64,000 bases of DNA from Gordius sp. MW1 (lineage: Eukaryota > Nematomorpha > Gordioida > Gordea > Gordiidae). Positions 1-11,925 of the stretch are shown in pieces. The notes under the pieces were generated by a model that saw only the letters and a program-made list of their open reading frames with translations, did no database searches and had not been told where the DNA came from. Numbering within the stretch: position 1 is the first letter of the stretch; every line of letters begins with the position of its first letter. The position numbers and the translations under genes are program-made. The stretch is taken from positions 22,268,060-22,332,059 of the forward strand of contig OZ038529.1 of the NCBI GenBank assembly GCA_964036665.1, read 5' to 3'.

Positions 1-1458
1 GTTAAGAAAAGATTACGTTTTACTACAAACTACTATAAGTGATACACTTTTACTACAGAATTGTCTGTATATTCAAATTTTCGACGAACGCGAGGAGGTG
101 CGTTTGATTGACAGTTTATTGAACGTCAAAACGCATAAAACCCAATATCTCGAAAATTAAAAGGAATTTTAGGAATCGGCAAAGGCTATTTTACCCCTGG
201 CCGCCCTGGGAACCTAGGGGTAAATTTTCGCGCGAATCGGACCGGTAGTTTCAGAGATTAGCCCTTACATACATACATACACTTTACTTTATATATATAG
301 ATGATGTTAAGAGGTAAAATGAGACGAGGCATTGAAATTAAAAAAAATAATATGACTTCAGAAAAATGCTAATAATTATTGTAATATTGTTTAATTATTT
401 ATCAAAATTTATACCATCAATTTAGAGTCCTTTACAAACATATATTCAAAATCGGAGATAATTTCAATTAATATTTCGATAGTTATAAGAAGTTAAAAAA
501 ATGGAGCTAAATATACCCAACGAATGCTCTCGCGTTCGGGATTTTCAGGAATGCTCTCGAGGGTTAATATAAACACCCTAAACAATCCATTTAGGATCAA
601 ATTTATACAGATTTATTGAGAATACTACAATAAATCGTCAAATAATTTAGTATATGCATCAAGATATCTAAAATTAGCTATGTATGTTTATGTATCGACT
701 TATTTTATCAACATCAATAACTCTCTAATTCGTTTTTTATCTTACATCTTCATCTATTTGACGCAGCATAATAATCGGGGGGGTTCAAGCAGCTTGTATT
801 TAGATTGTATCTTATTGCCAAACTTTAGCGGATATTTACATTCCCCAGTTTCCTGAGTTTTTTTTATGAATATTACCGAATGTAGATTAAATTGTTTGGC
901 GCATTTGAAGGTGGCTGTGAAAATATTCTAACCCCTCAGTTCACTAATAACTTATTAAAATATAAGCCTATATGATAACATAATTACTTAAATGAATTTT
1001 TTGAATTATATAGGGATCTCCACCTTTTAGTACAATGAAACTTTAACCAGCAGGTTAAGTGTTTTTCAACTTTGACCTTAAATGAATCAAATAACATTAG
1101 AAATGATATTTTAATTACTTTATTGGTTATTTAAATTTAATAGGAACCTGATGTTTTTAGCGCCGATGTAAAGTGAAAATTCACATTTAAAAAACAAGAT
1201 ATATTATATATCAAATAGGGGAATTACCGAGAAATGTAAAAATTACCAAAAAAATCATATCGTGTATAATGCTATTAAAGTGATAATAACGATATATCTT
1301 AAAACATGTTATTTTTGGTAGGAGCATTCCACAAATTAAAATCTAAATTGGTAAATTGAAATTTAGCAGGAATGTTTTAGAAACATCTTTTCCTATTTTT
1401 TTGTAAAGTTATAAAGTTTATCCGTATGAAGATGAAGTCACATATTTAAAAATAATGA
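1..1458. other. AT-rich intergenic DNA with a dispersed repeat
   Basis: No gene is visible here. A short CATA-type simple repeat lies near 270-290. The stretch from about 301 to 575 is a diverged copy of the sequence at 4148-4420; both end in a block that contains CTCTCGCGTTCGGGATTTT and CTCTCGAGGGTTAAT. Confidence 0.5.
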
Positions 1459-1624
1459 CATGGGCGTAGCCAGCATTGGAATCAGAGGGGGGATATATAG
1501 ATAGGGGCAAAATAATCATTTTTAGAAATTTTAGCCATAATTTTAATAAATTTCATCAAACTTTCGGATTTAATCGGGTGCAGCCGCCCCTCCCTGCCCC
1601 CCCCCCCACCTTGGATACGCCCAT
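1459..1624. repeat. MITE of the GGGCGTAGCC/poly-G family
   Basis: It begins CATGGGCGTAGCCAG and ends GGATACGCCCAT, so the ends are inverted repeats. A G-rich run lies near the left end and a C run near the right. The best-preserved relative, at 54916-55067, has a perfect 8-bp target duplication. No clean duplication was seen for this copy. Confidence 0.6.
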
Positions 1625-1756
1625 ATAAATTGAAATAAAGAGAGTTCAAATACAAAGATCGAAATCATTATGATATAAACGGGTTAAGTGTCGGCATATG
1701 CTTTATTTAAAGTTGTAGCCCACTGTAAGAATCCCAAGTTGGTGTATAGTATGTGT

Positions 1757-2379
1757 CAGAGAGAGCCCTGCAAAGTCACTTTTTTTCAACCCGAACCCGA
1801 CCCGACCCGAAAGCGTTTAAAAATTTTTCAACCCAAAAACGACCAGACACGAAAGCGTTTTAAATATTTTAAAATGACTTGTTAAAATAAATTGGCAGCT
1901 TTCAGAAACAATTTGACGCCACGAATTTGAATAATAAATTTATTTGAGAGAATTATTATAATTATGTATAAATATAATAACGTCTACAATTTCAGGCCCT
2001 AAACTCGACCTCCTATCTTCTAAAATTCGTCCAGCTGTAGAAAAAGATCTCTCACTGGACGTAGAGGAGGCAGGTATGGCCAGAAATTTACGAGCCAATA
2101 ACCCTAAAGCAGGATATTTATAAGAATTTTTTCCCACCATTCTAATCTGTCGTGTATTTAACCATCCTTTTTTGTAAGTTTATAATGAATATATGCAATA
2201 TTAGATTTATAGCCTTCAACCCGACCCGAAAGCGTTTTCAATTTTTCAACCCGAACCCGACCCGACCCGAAACAATTATAAAATTTTCAACCCGAACTCG
2301 ACCCGACCCGAAGGTATTTTAAAATTTTCAACCCGAACCCGACCCGACCGTCGGATCGGGTCACCCGTGCAGGGCTCTA
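1757..2379 (-). mobile_element. Internally deleted hAT transposon with 8-bp target duplication
   Basis: Inverted ends read AGAGCCCTGCA on the left and TGCAGGGCTCT on the right. The element is flanked by a perfect 8-bp duplication GTATGTGT (1749-1756 and 2380-2387), the length expected for hAT. Arrays of ACCCGACCCGA-like repeats lie inside both ends. The interior keeps only the transposase C-terminus, on the minus strand. Confidence 0.8.
1940..2140 (-). pseudogene. hAT transposase C-terminal dimerisation domain remnant
   Basis: The 66-codon open stretch has the typical hAT C-terminal signature: a run like YPALGLLARKFLAIPASS, then SERSFSTAGRI, then a DRRSSL-like segment. In intact hAT transposases this region mediates dimerisation and closes the RNase-H-like fold. 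The N-terminal BED finger and catalytic residues are absent, so this is a fragment within the deleted element at 1757-2379. It could serve only as a relic or a source for non-autonomous copies. Confidence 0.75.
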
Positions 2380-2699
2380 GTATGTGTTAAAAGGACGTGG
2401 AATATCTAGCAAGATTTCGGAGAACGTTTTACGATTTCTTGAAAAGAAGATCCATGGCCTGTTTTAGGAAGGTAGTATTAGAGCGTGAGGAAACAATGGG
2501 GATAAAAATATTGGATGCCAAAAGGGCAAAATATTTAGTCGTTTTAGGCTCCTTTGCGATGACAATTTTGCTATTTGACAAGTTTTTTATTTTCCACCCC
2601 AGCGCTTCCTCCTTGCTAATATTACCATCTAAATCAAATAAATGATAGCAAATGCCAAATATTTCCAGCTCGACCTGGCAGCTTATACGGCGTATCAAA

Positions 2700-2835
2700 G
2701 GGCCCCCCCCCTCTTGATGGAGAAAATTGTTAAAATTTTTTTAAATTATGGCTAAAATTTCAAAAAATGATCATTTTGCTCATCCCTAAATCATTATTGC
2801 CCCCTCTTATCCCAATGCTGGCCAAGCTCAACGAA
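2700..2835. repeat. Diverged poly-C/poly-G MITE
   Basis: A run of C followed by TCTTGATGG-type sequence and an end reading CCCAATGCTGGCCAAGC matches the interior and right side of the GGGCGTAGCC MITE family. The left terminus is degraded. Confidence 0.4.
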
Positions 2836-3024
2836 GAATAATGCCCGAGAACGGGAAAAAATTGCAAAATGTCTTTAAAGTATTGTAAATATCCTAAGAA
2901 ACGAATAATAATTTGCGTTCTTAAATGGTTTTTGATCTTGGCCTCACTGTGTTAGCAAATTAAGGAAAGGGGTTAATATTAAAAGTTATCTATAAATAAC
3001 GAATTTTATTATTTGTATTGTGTA

Positions 3025-3095
3025 GCACCTCTAGTGTAGTGGTATCATGTAAGATTCCCATTCTTGCGACCCGGGTTCGATTCCCGGGAGGTGCA
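3025..3095 (+). tRNA. tRNA-Gly (CCC anticodon)
   Basis: The 71-nt sequence folds as a cloverleaf. The acceptor stem GCACCTC pairs with GAGGTGC and is followed by discriminator A. The anticodon arm is TAAGA-TTCCCAT-TCTTG, with one T-G closing pair, giving anticodon CCC. Box A is TAGTGTAGTGG (3032-3042) and box B is GGTTCGATTCC (3074-3084). A T-rich run shortly downstream could end Pol III transcription. The body closely matches metazoan tRNA-Gly(CCC), and no intron is present. Confidence 0.93.
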
Positions 3096-3257
3096 TACTT
3101 TTTGATATTTTTTTTAATATTTATGCAACCTAGTTACTCACTGATTTGGCTGCTAAATTACTAAAATGTGCTTATTTAATAATTTTAATTTTTTTAACCT
3201 TAAAAACTATTGATGGGGTTGGTAAATAAATAGTAAAATGAGTCGATCAATGATATG

Positions 3258-3500
3258 GACTAGAGACCTGCACGGGCCGGGCTTGGACGGGCTTCTGCTT
3301 AAAAATAAAACAACGGTATGGGGACGGGCCGTAATATAACTTAACGGGCTCGGGCCGGGCCTAGATATACTTACGGCCCGTTAAAAGCCCTTTAAAAATC
3401 AATTAGATTTAGTATAAAAGAAAGTGTTTTTATAATGTTCTAATTTATAATTATATTATGTATATTAAATTAACAAGGAAAGCTAAATTTTATTTCCATC
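3258..3500. repeat. GC-rich hAT-related repeat (CGGGCCGGGC type)
   Basis: A segment starting TAGAGACCTGCACGGGC and rich in GGGCCGGGC motifs resembles the ends of the TAGAGCCCTGCA hAT derivatives. A matching right end was not found, so the copy is partial or nested. Confidence 0.4.
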
Positions 3501-3602
3501 TTAGTTCATTAATTCATCAATATCTCAACGGGCATTATTGTTAAAGATAATTTATATACGTGATATCATGGGCGTAGCCAATTTAAATTAGAGAGGGGCA
3601 GT

Positions 3603-4500
3603 TAGAGCCCTGCAAAATGAATTTTTTTCTGCCCGGACCCGGCCCGACGTTAAGTTTTTATTTTGCCCGAGCCCGGCCCGAGCCCGAACGACTTTTTTAT
3701 TTTTGGCCTGACCCAAGCCCGAGCCCGACCCGATTTTTTAAATAGAAAATTTTTAAAAATTTATTTTAAAATACATAATGCATTAATTGTTATTAGCCCT
3801 CGAGAGTATTCGTGGGGTATTTTGGTACCCCACGCAAATTATAAATTTAAATATAAAACGCAATTTAAATCTAATGAATCTAACCTTTTCAGTAGCTTAA
3901 TATTTTATCAAGAACTAGGTTAGGTGAAAATTTCATAGGTTTTGGCTTAATACTTTTAAAATATAGAGCTTTTTTGGCTCGTGGGGTTCTGTTATACCCC
4001 ATGAATACTCTCACGTAAGTTTTTTTCTATATGAAAAAATGTATGTATTTTTTTTTATATGAAGATATCTTTTACAATTTATGTTTTTAATACATTTTGA
4101 ACATTCTTTTAATAAAAAATCACGTTTATTTTGATTTATTTTAAGGTATATGATGTCAAGAGGTAAAATAAGGGGAAGCTCTAAAATAACCAAAATAAAA
4201 ATGGGGGTCCAGAAAATGGTTAATAAGTTTTGTAATGTTGATTAGATTTATATCCAAATTTATACCATCAATCTTAAGACCTTTATAGACATATGTTTAA
4301 AATTTCAAAGGTTTTAAAGGAATACTTTAAAAGTTATAAGAAGTTTAAAAATGGGGTAGAGTTATACCCCACGAATACTCTCGCGTTCGGGATTTTGAGA
4401 AATACTCTCGAGGGTTAATCGTAATTTACAACTAGGATAAGTTTGAAATAAAATTATTTTCACTCGCTATAATTTATTCAGCCAATAATTTACAACTAGA
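3603..4500 (+). mobile_element. hAT-derived MITE interrupted by a second TIR element
   Basis: The left end TAGAGCCCTGCAAAA and the GCCCGAGCCCG-rich start match the intact relative at 56823-57430. Its sequence runs to about 3796 and resumes at about 4423, where it again tracks the 56.9-57.1 kb copy. The right end appears cut off by the LINE tail at about 4504. Confidence 0.6.
3797..4422. mobile_element. Nested TIR element with CCCTCGAGAGTATTC ends
   Basis: The left end reads CCCTCGAGAGTATTCGTGGGG and the right end GAAATACTCTCGAGGG; a second inverted pair ATACCCCACGAATACTCTC lies just inside. It splits the hAT MITE at a TTA-rich site. The right half is related to 301-575. No coding capacity is visible. 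Confidence 0.5.
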
Positions 4501-4503
4501 AAT

Positions 4504-4770
4504 CTCTTCTTCTTCTTCTTTATCAATTCGTAGGTCCCACATTCGTGGGGTTTTTTATCAGTTTCTTCCATCTAGATCGTGTTAGAGCCATATTGGGATC
4601 GATCTTCTTATTGAGCATAACTTTGTCCACTTGTCCTTTCCAGGTACCACGAGGTCGACCTCTTCTTCTTTTTCCCGGCACTTCCATGTCTAGTACTATT
4701 CGAATGACGTCACTCGCATTTCTTCTCAAGATATGCCCATACCATCTTAGCCGATTTTCGTTAATATCGG
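4504..4770 (-). pseudogene. LINE (non-LTR retrotransposon) 3' end with GAA-repeat tail
   Basis: On the minus strand the open frame contains RLRWYGHILRRNASDV, then GKRRRGRPRGTW, then a SRWKKLI-like segment. This is the layout of the C-terminal end of many LINE reverse-transcriptase proteins. The stop codon is followed at once by a GAAGAAGAAGAAG simple repeat, as expected for the 3' tail of a LINE with microsatellite ends. Only about 80 codons remain, so this is a 5'-truncated copy. The exact LINE clade cannot be settled. Confidence 0.65.
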
Positions 4771-4774
4771 CTAT

Positions 4775-7440
4775 TGGCTGAGGGGGGGGGGGGGTAGGAA
4801 TGGGCGGTTTCCCTCTTCTAAATTCAAAAATTTATTTTATTAAAATTATGGCTACAAATTCAAAAAACGATCATTTTGCCACTTCCTAAATTATTATTGC
4901 CCCCCCCCTCTAATTCCAATGCTGGCTATGCTCAAGTCTTTATGAATTGATTTTTAACATTAGATTCGCTGTTTGCTATGACATTTTTATTTATCAAAAA
5001 TAATTATATAAAGGGAACGCTCTAGCAAAGTTCTACTAGTTTTAAATAGACCTGTGTTAATTAATTACGTTTTACATTGTTAGCTTGAGTTTGCTTCGGC
5101 CATGCGGCCTGGAATCGACTAGCGATTTGGACCCATAATATATAATGGACATAATATCAAATATATTTCCCAAACTAAATCTAACCCTAACGCTTGCCTA
5201 TATTACATTTTGCCAATATTACATTTTGCAAACATCAGAATTTAAGGATTTAATAATCATATTTTTAATATATTGGACCAATGAAACGATGTATAAATAC
5301 ACGTTAACCGGCTATATTTTTAAAGGTTCTGATTGGTTTATATATTTTGGCCATTATATATTTTGACCCGAAGTGCGACTAGCTCATCAGCTCAAATCCC
5401 GACTATTTTTGATTATTTTTTAAGCCCTGCACAAAATCTATTAAGCCCATGCCGGACTCTATTAAACAATGTTGGTTAAAGAAATTATCCCATTTTTTAT
5501 AGGTTAAATTGCAAAATTGTATAAATGACGGGACTAATTTCACATATAATATTATAGAAATGCGTAAATAATACATAATTTGCATAGCAATTAATATTAA
5601 CTTTCATCCGTATATTTGATCCCATTTTATTCCAGTAGTTTTCCCTAAATCATGATTTCTTCCTGGTTTAAAAAAGCCTTTAAATGTGCCACGGTGTTCC
5701 TGATATGGTCATTATGGTGCTCGAAAAAATCTTACAGAATCATGCTGCCTTTAAGAGAAGGAGATATTGTTAGCGGGTGATACAACACCAAATAATTACA
5801 AAAATCTTCATTTTGATTTGTTTTATTAATTGTATAATTCTACGAAAATCAAATATTTTCAGTCATTACACCAATATTATTTGGTACTTTTACAAATCAT
5901 TTTTATGCCATAATAGAGCCGTTTTTTTACATATACATATACCCGTTGTTATTTTAAAATTTGTTTTATTCATTAAAAAAAGTTTTTGTTGATAATGTAT
6001 TTTACGACCCGATTTAGGTGTAAGTCGAAGTTTAACGAAAGTGAATACTTTATTATATTGATAAGGATTGAAAAGGTATGAGGTGCAGCGAATGTGGTGT
6101 TTGTTTGTAGGGGTAAGTGGAAAATTACATAAAAGAGCAATTGACAGGGGCTTAGCCAGGTTTTGGAATAGGGGGGGGGGGGGAATGTTTTAAGTTCAAT
6201 TGGGGGGGGGCAACGCAATTTTTAAGGGTTTTGGTAATGAATTTTTGCCCCTGGCTACGCTCATGGCAGTTGACCATTTAGTTTGATAAACAGGTATAGG
6301 AAAAAATTTTAGCCGACGTTAACCGCTAGGCCATTTCCAAGGCTAAAATTCAAGCTATGCCACTGTGCGAAACGCTTTTTAAAATTATCTTTACTTTGTG
6401 AATTCATTATTTAGCTCTTTTCTAGTAGTATTAACATTCGCAATTTTCAAAGAGAGGGTATCTACTTTAAGTTAAATAAGCATTTTAACGCCTAAAAAAT
6501 TAAATTATTAATTATCTTAATTACTTAAATTTGGCTTGTATTAGCTTCTTCCTCTTCTATTCTAAAAATTGAGATAGTTTTTTTAGAGAGGTAATCACGA
6601 ATTAAATTTCTTTTCATTTTAAAACACGCACTAGGGACGGAAACTTTTTTTTTGTTTTAAAATTAGTAGTTCATGGGCGTACCCAGGGGGGGCAGGGACC
6701 CCTCCCCTAATTTACGAGAGAAAAAAAAATTTCAATGCAAAAACATTAAAAAAATTTATGTTTTGCCCCCCTCTACATAAGCTTTTAAACGTTTTGCTCC
6801 CCCCCCTAATTCAAAACCTGAGTAGGCCCATGGTAGGTTTTCATCAAGAATTAAATGTCACATATATTAAGTCTTTCTAACAGGTCAACATAAACAAGGG
6901 TTCTATTAGTTTCATTTTTCCATTAAATTCGGGGAAAAATTTGTTTTTTAGGTCAATGAGGGAGAAGGGGGTTTAACAATCCACCCCACCCCCTTGACTA
7001 TGCCATTGTATTTTAGATATTTTAATTCTGTCTATGCTTATAAGATTCAATTGTTTAACCCGCACAAGGTTTAAGATTTTTGATTAGCTTAAATTTACCA
7101 AAGAAAAAATTCTAAAAAAGATTCCAAATAACAAGTTTAGGTTTTGTCTAAATAGTATTTTAATAGACGCTCAACTAAATTCATTTATAATTTGTGGTAG
7201 TTAATATTTAAATTCATAATTGAAGGATCCTGACTACATCCATATTTTCAAATCTTATCTGGTTATGACAAATAATAGTGTAAAAAATGTTTACAAATAG
7301 TAAGATGTACTTACCACAATAATTTTAAAGTCTTTTAAATAGGTGACAACTTTATTTATATTTTTCATGAATACTAAATAAAATTATCCCTTACCAATTG
7401 TTAATAATAAATCTCCATATAAAATAATTTACTATTTAAA
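4775..7440. other. Intergenic DNA with poly-G/poly-C MITE copies
   Basis: No gene is supported. Copies of the GGGCGTAGCC/poly-G MITE family lie near 4780-4935, 6148-6267 and 6672-6835; the last begins CATGGGCGTACCCAG and ends in AGGCCCATGG. The rest is AT-rich and featureless. The short ORFs here show no domain or coding-like composition. Confidence 0.5.
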
Positions 7441-7469
7441 AATAAACAGAGGCTATTTGTAAAAGTTGT

Positions 7470-8477
7470 TTAATATATATCAGTAGGATCCCAATCTAAT
7501 CTCAAATTTTGGTTAAGTCCATCAAGTTTTGCCATATCACCAGCATCGAGTTCAAAATCAAAGACTTGTATGTTTGACTTGATACGTTCTGGTTCTTTGG
7601 ATTTGGGAATGACTATAACACCATGTTGTATGGCCCAACGTAATAAAATTTGAGCTACATTTTTATTGTACTTTTCAGAAATCTGCCTTACAACAGAATC
7701 TTCCATTAACTTCTTAGAGTGTTGAGATCCTAATGAAGAATAAGCCTCTAAATGAATCCCTTTTGATCCTCAATATTCTTGCAATTCCTTTTGATAGAGG
7801 TAAGGGTTAAACTCAACTTGATTCACTACAGGTTTAATCTTGCAAACCAACAACAAATGTTCCAAATGCTTTTGAGTATAATTAGAAACTCCAATGCTTT
7901 TTAATTTCCCTTGTGCTACAAGCTCTTCCATACAGGCCCAACTTTGAGTTCGTAACTCTTTATTCATTGGATCTGGACTATCTAGATCAGTGGCTCCAGG
8001 GAAATGAATAAGGTAAAGATCGATATAAGGCATCTTTAGTTTTTCCAAAGATCTCAATATAGCTTTTGTAGATTTTAGTCCTTGACTTGAAGTATCTGTT
8101 AAAACAATTGATTAATTACTAGATTCAAATTAATAGATTGCATAGTATATACCTAATTTAGATGTAATAAATATATCCTCTCTTAAGAGGTTAAACTTTG
8201 GTAAATATTCCTCCAGTGCTTCTCCAAGTAACTCCTCATTGCCATAACTTTCAGCCGTATCTAAGCAAATATTACAATAATTTTCATATTTATTGTTGCA
8301 AAACATCTTACCAAAAGCTCTGTAACCACATTCTAAGGCAGTCTCTACTATTCGATTTACCATTTTTTTTGTATGTACCAAATACGTACCCACTTTAATA
8401 AAATTACAAAAAAATAATTATTCCTTACATCCAAGAATAGGCATTTCATAGCCGGAGTTAAGCTTGATGTATTGCAT
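7470..8477 (-). CDS. Aldo-keto reductase, four exons, one in-frame TGA at a conserved Cys
   Basis: Four exons join in phase: 8477-8429, 8392-8312, 8260-8153 and 8095-7470. The introns are only 36, 51 and 57 bp and have GT...AG ends. The start was chosen because it gives a normal AKR N-terminus (LNSGYEMPILG, then LGTY). The catalytic tetrad of the family is present: Asp and Tyr in FDTAESYGNEE, Lys in FITSKL, His in LYLIHFPG. Cofactor-side motifs such as SIGVSNY, NQVEFNPYL and VIVIPKSKEPERI follow. The reading frame is about 287 codons, usual for AKRs, which are cytosolic NADPH-dependent carbonyl reductases. Codon TGA at 7770-7772 lies in EY-x-GSKGI, where family members have a conserved Cys. 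This is either selenocysteine recoding or a recent nonsense mutation. An AATAAA on the minus strand lies at 7351-7356. Confidence 0.85.
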
Positions 8478-8599
8478 TTAGCCTTGAAACTTGTCTATCT
8501 TTAAGTAATCAGCTGAGTCACTATAGCTGACCCGCGGTATCAATTCAAAATGTCACAGTCCAAAATGCAACTAAGCCACATCGTGAGATTCGCAACGTA

Positions 8600-10875
8600 T
8601 TTGCTCAACGGGTCTAACGCTCAGGGAATCTAGAACCAATCAAAATGCAGTTCAAATTTGCAAAGTATGCGTCTTGACATCTAAATCTCAAATGCAATCA
8701 TGTTGCACGAATTTTAAATAGTTGCACATTTAATACCAATAAGCAAAATAGATTATTTTTTGATAGAAATAACATATTTCTTATTCCACAAAGCACTAAT
8801 GTTAACCCATCCAGTAAAATTTTATAATTTTGATATATATTATCTTTAGATAATGGGAGTTTGTTAAGGATTTCTAACCAGATTCCACTTTGCAATATGC
8901 CTCAGGGCACCTTAGTCACTAATGCTATAAAATTTTATAATTATATATATTATATAATAATATAAAATATTGTAAATGCATATTAACTTATCATAAAGCA
9001 TTTAATCTAAACTATGAAAGGAAATATGCAGCAATAAAATATGGATATCCTTTTTAGAAATGAATTTAAAGTTACTTGTTTACTAGTGTTAATGCTTGAA
9101 CACAGGCCTTTCGTAAAGCCCAAGTCCAAACATAATAAACAAACTTAAGCAAAGCAGTCTTATTAGCAGTTTTAGTTAGCAATTTTATATGACACATAAC
9201 TTAATTAAAATTACTGCTATGGAAATGTGTTACTTATTATTTTGCAAGTCTTACTCTATCTCCATCTCATGCACATCTATTTGTTATGGTAAAGCACATT
9301 CATATGTGGTAATAAATAATTTCAATAATAATTATAGATAAAATTTAATATTTACAGATTAAGGGATAAATATTTATTTAAATTTTCTCCTTGCAAACAT
9401 TTACATTCACACTAATTTTAGCTTAAACATCTAATGGAATAAAAGTTGCCATCAAATTTGCAAAATTAACTGATCAAGAAGTTGTTATAGCACTCTGAAA
9501 GTGAACAAAATTTAGCAGAAATGATGTTTGAGAATACACAATAAAATGATATTTAACCATTAAATTTTGGTTTCAAATGCAAAGTATAAGGACTCAATTT
9601 GCAATTTTTGATTAAAAATAATTAAATATCTTTTTTAATGAAAATTATTAAATAAATAAATCTTATATGACTTCATAGATGTTACATAATATGTTTGGTT
9701 TCATATTAAAAAATAATTTTTACCAATTTTTACAATGCTGCTCATACAAAAATTGTATATGAAAAGATCTTACAATTAAAAAATTGCAATATTATGGCAC
9801 TCATGCTATAATCAAAATTGATAGATTGGTATTAATGTTCTTTTTAAAATTAAACAATTTAGGATTCTATTAATCAAAAAAATGATATTTAACAAAGATA
9901 TTAAATTGTATAAGTAAAGGCACATTCAGAACAGAAATGACATGTTTAAAACAAATTAATAAATAGATATGAGCATAAAAATGAGATGTTAAAAATAGCT
10001 GTTATATAAGTAAAAGATAAGGTTAGCCTTAATAATAAATATTAATTATGGCAAATAACACAAAATTTCAATCATCATGTATAAGTTGATAATAGTGTTT
10101 AAATTTTCTAAAAATACTGCTAAATGATGATGTACCCACAAAAATTTTTCAAACAATTATTTTATTCAGAGAAACTATGACAACATGAACACAAACTTTG
10201 TTGTAAATTTTACAAAACATGTTTAAATAACAGCATCGTACTGGATGGGTTAATATTAGTGGCCAAAGTGCCCTGAGGCATATAGTGGAATTTGGTTAGA
10301 GATCCTTAACTAACTCCCATTATCTAAAGATTAAATTTATCAAAATTATGAAATTTTACTGGATGGGTTAGCATTAGTGACTAAAGTGCCCTGAGGCATA
10401 TTGCAAAGTGGAATCTGGTTAGAGATCCTTCCCATTATCTAAATATAAAATATATCAAAATTATAAAATTTTACTGGATGGGTTAGCATTAGTGACTAAA
10501 GTGCCCTGAGGCATATTGCAACTTGGAATCTGGTTAAAGATCCTTATAAAACTCCCATTATCTAAAGATAAAATATATCAAAATTTTAAAATTTTACTGG
10601 ATGGATTGGCATTAGTGGTTTGTGGAATAAGAAATATGATATTTCCATCAAAAAAAATCTATTTTGCATAGCAATCAAAATTTCAATTTGAGGTGGGAAA
10701 AAAATTAGGAGGAAATATGTTTATTGGTATTAAATGTGCAACTATAATAAAAATTAAAATTCGTGCAATAATATGATTGACATTCGAGATTTAGAAGTCA
10801 AGACGCATGCTTTGCAAATTTGAACTTCATTTTGATTGGTTCTAGATTCCTTGATGAGCGTTAGACCGCTTGAGT
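8600..10875. mobile_element. Foldback-like non-autonomous element with long inverted arms
   Basis: The left arm (about 8600-8930) and right arm (about 10240-10875) are inverted copies. Outer ends read GGTCTAACGCTCA on the left and TGAGCGTTAGACC on the right; matching continues through GGAATCTAGAACCAATCA and far inward. The right arm holds a tandem repeat, of which the left arm has one inverted copy. The middle 1.3 kb is very AT-rich with no ORF of note. No target duplication was found. The left end lies about 120 bp upstream of the aldo-keto reductase start. Confidence 0.65.
10240..10607. repeat. Tandem repeat, about 118-bp unit, three copies plus a partial
   Basis: The units begin ACTGGATGGGTTA at about 10240, 10358, 10473 and 10596 (partial). 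Each contains AGTGCCCTGAGGCATA and a TCTAAAGATAAAATATATCA-like block. One inverted copy lies at about 8785-8925 in the other arm of the same element. Confidence 0.75.
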
Positions 10876-11034
10876 AAAAATCAGTCTAAGAAATGAGCAA
10901 AATGAGTAAAAAGATTTTTAGAAGATTTTTACCCTCATATTCAATGTTCTTCAGGGATAAATTATCGGGAACTGAAGAGGGTGTTAAAAAAATATTATAA
11001 TTATTATGATATTTCGTTTTCATAGAAAACATCA

Positions 11035-11600
11035 TCAGATGCTTAAAATAAATTTAAATAAAATAAAATATAATCTAAATAGTATGTTCTTTTGGTAGTG
11101 ATAAATTTTTGTGTAACCATAGAGGGGTACCCTTCCCATATCTTCATTTAGAGTGGGGTTAAGTCTTCTAATAAAGAAGGACTCTAACGTTTTTCTTTCA
11201 AAATATAATTTTGTAAAATGTAGATTTGATTGTTTAAGTTTTGACGTATGATTTTCCTTTAAAATATGGTTAGATACACCAGTTGGTACCACGTTGGGGC
11301 CATATAAAGCCTCCAAGTTTTCTTTAAACCTAACTCTTAAGTCTCTTTTTGTTTCCCCTACGTAAAACTGGTTTCAATCACTACAAGTAATTTTATAGAC
11401 AACGTTATTTGTCTGTAAATCGGAATCAAAGTTATTTTGTAATATGGTTAAGAGTGATTCATTAGGTTTTTGCGTGATGATTATGTTTTTAATATCATTA
11501 CTTTTTAATACTTTTTTAATGCTTTTTAAAAATTTAAATGGTAACGATGGGTGATGCGGGAAGGGTATGAAAGTTTTATCAAGAAGAAGAAAAGATTATT
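11035..11600 (-). pseudogene. Penelope-like element C-terminus (GIY-YIG endonuclease) remnant
   Basis: Reading the minus strand from about 11590 gives a frame with VVYKITCSD, then FYVGETKRDLRVRF, then an LESFFIRRLNPTLN-like end. This matches the GIY-YIG endonuclease at the C-terminus of Penelope-like retroelements. A TGA at 11374-11376 stands where these proteins have the second Cys of a CxxC-like motif before the YIG segment. The reverse transcriptase is missing, so this is a truncated dead copy. Confidence 0.6.
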
Positions 11601-11925
11601 TCTTGATAGCATAAAAAATTGCATTATGATGCCCCTATCCAAGCTAAATTTGATAGCTCTAGATGGTAAGGACAATTAGAAACAATTTTATGAAATACTT
11701 ATATATATATAAAGATAGAATTACAAGGGCAGCTGCATGTAGACTATAAAGAGTGTCATAGTTAAATTTTTGCACCTTAATGAACTCATTTTTTTGGTTA
11801 ATTAGCGGGAGGGAGGGAGGGATAGGGTATTATGATTCTTCATATATATGGTGCAATACACACACAGTAACTATAACAATTAAAGGGTAATGCAAACTTT
11901 CTGGTATTTGTAGCGACATAAACAT
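11601..11925. other. AT-rich spacer
   Basis: Nothing recognisable between the Penelope-like fragment and the Gypsy 5' LTR. It contains a GGGAGGGAGGGAGGG purine run near 11807. Confidence 0.4.
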
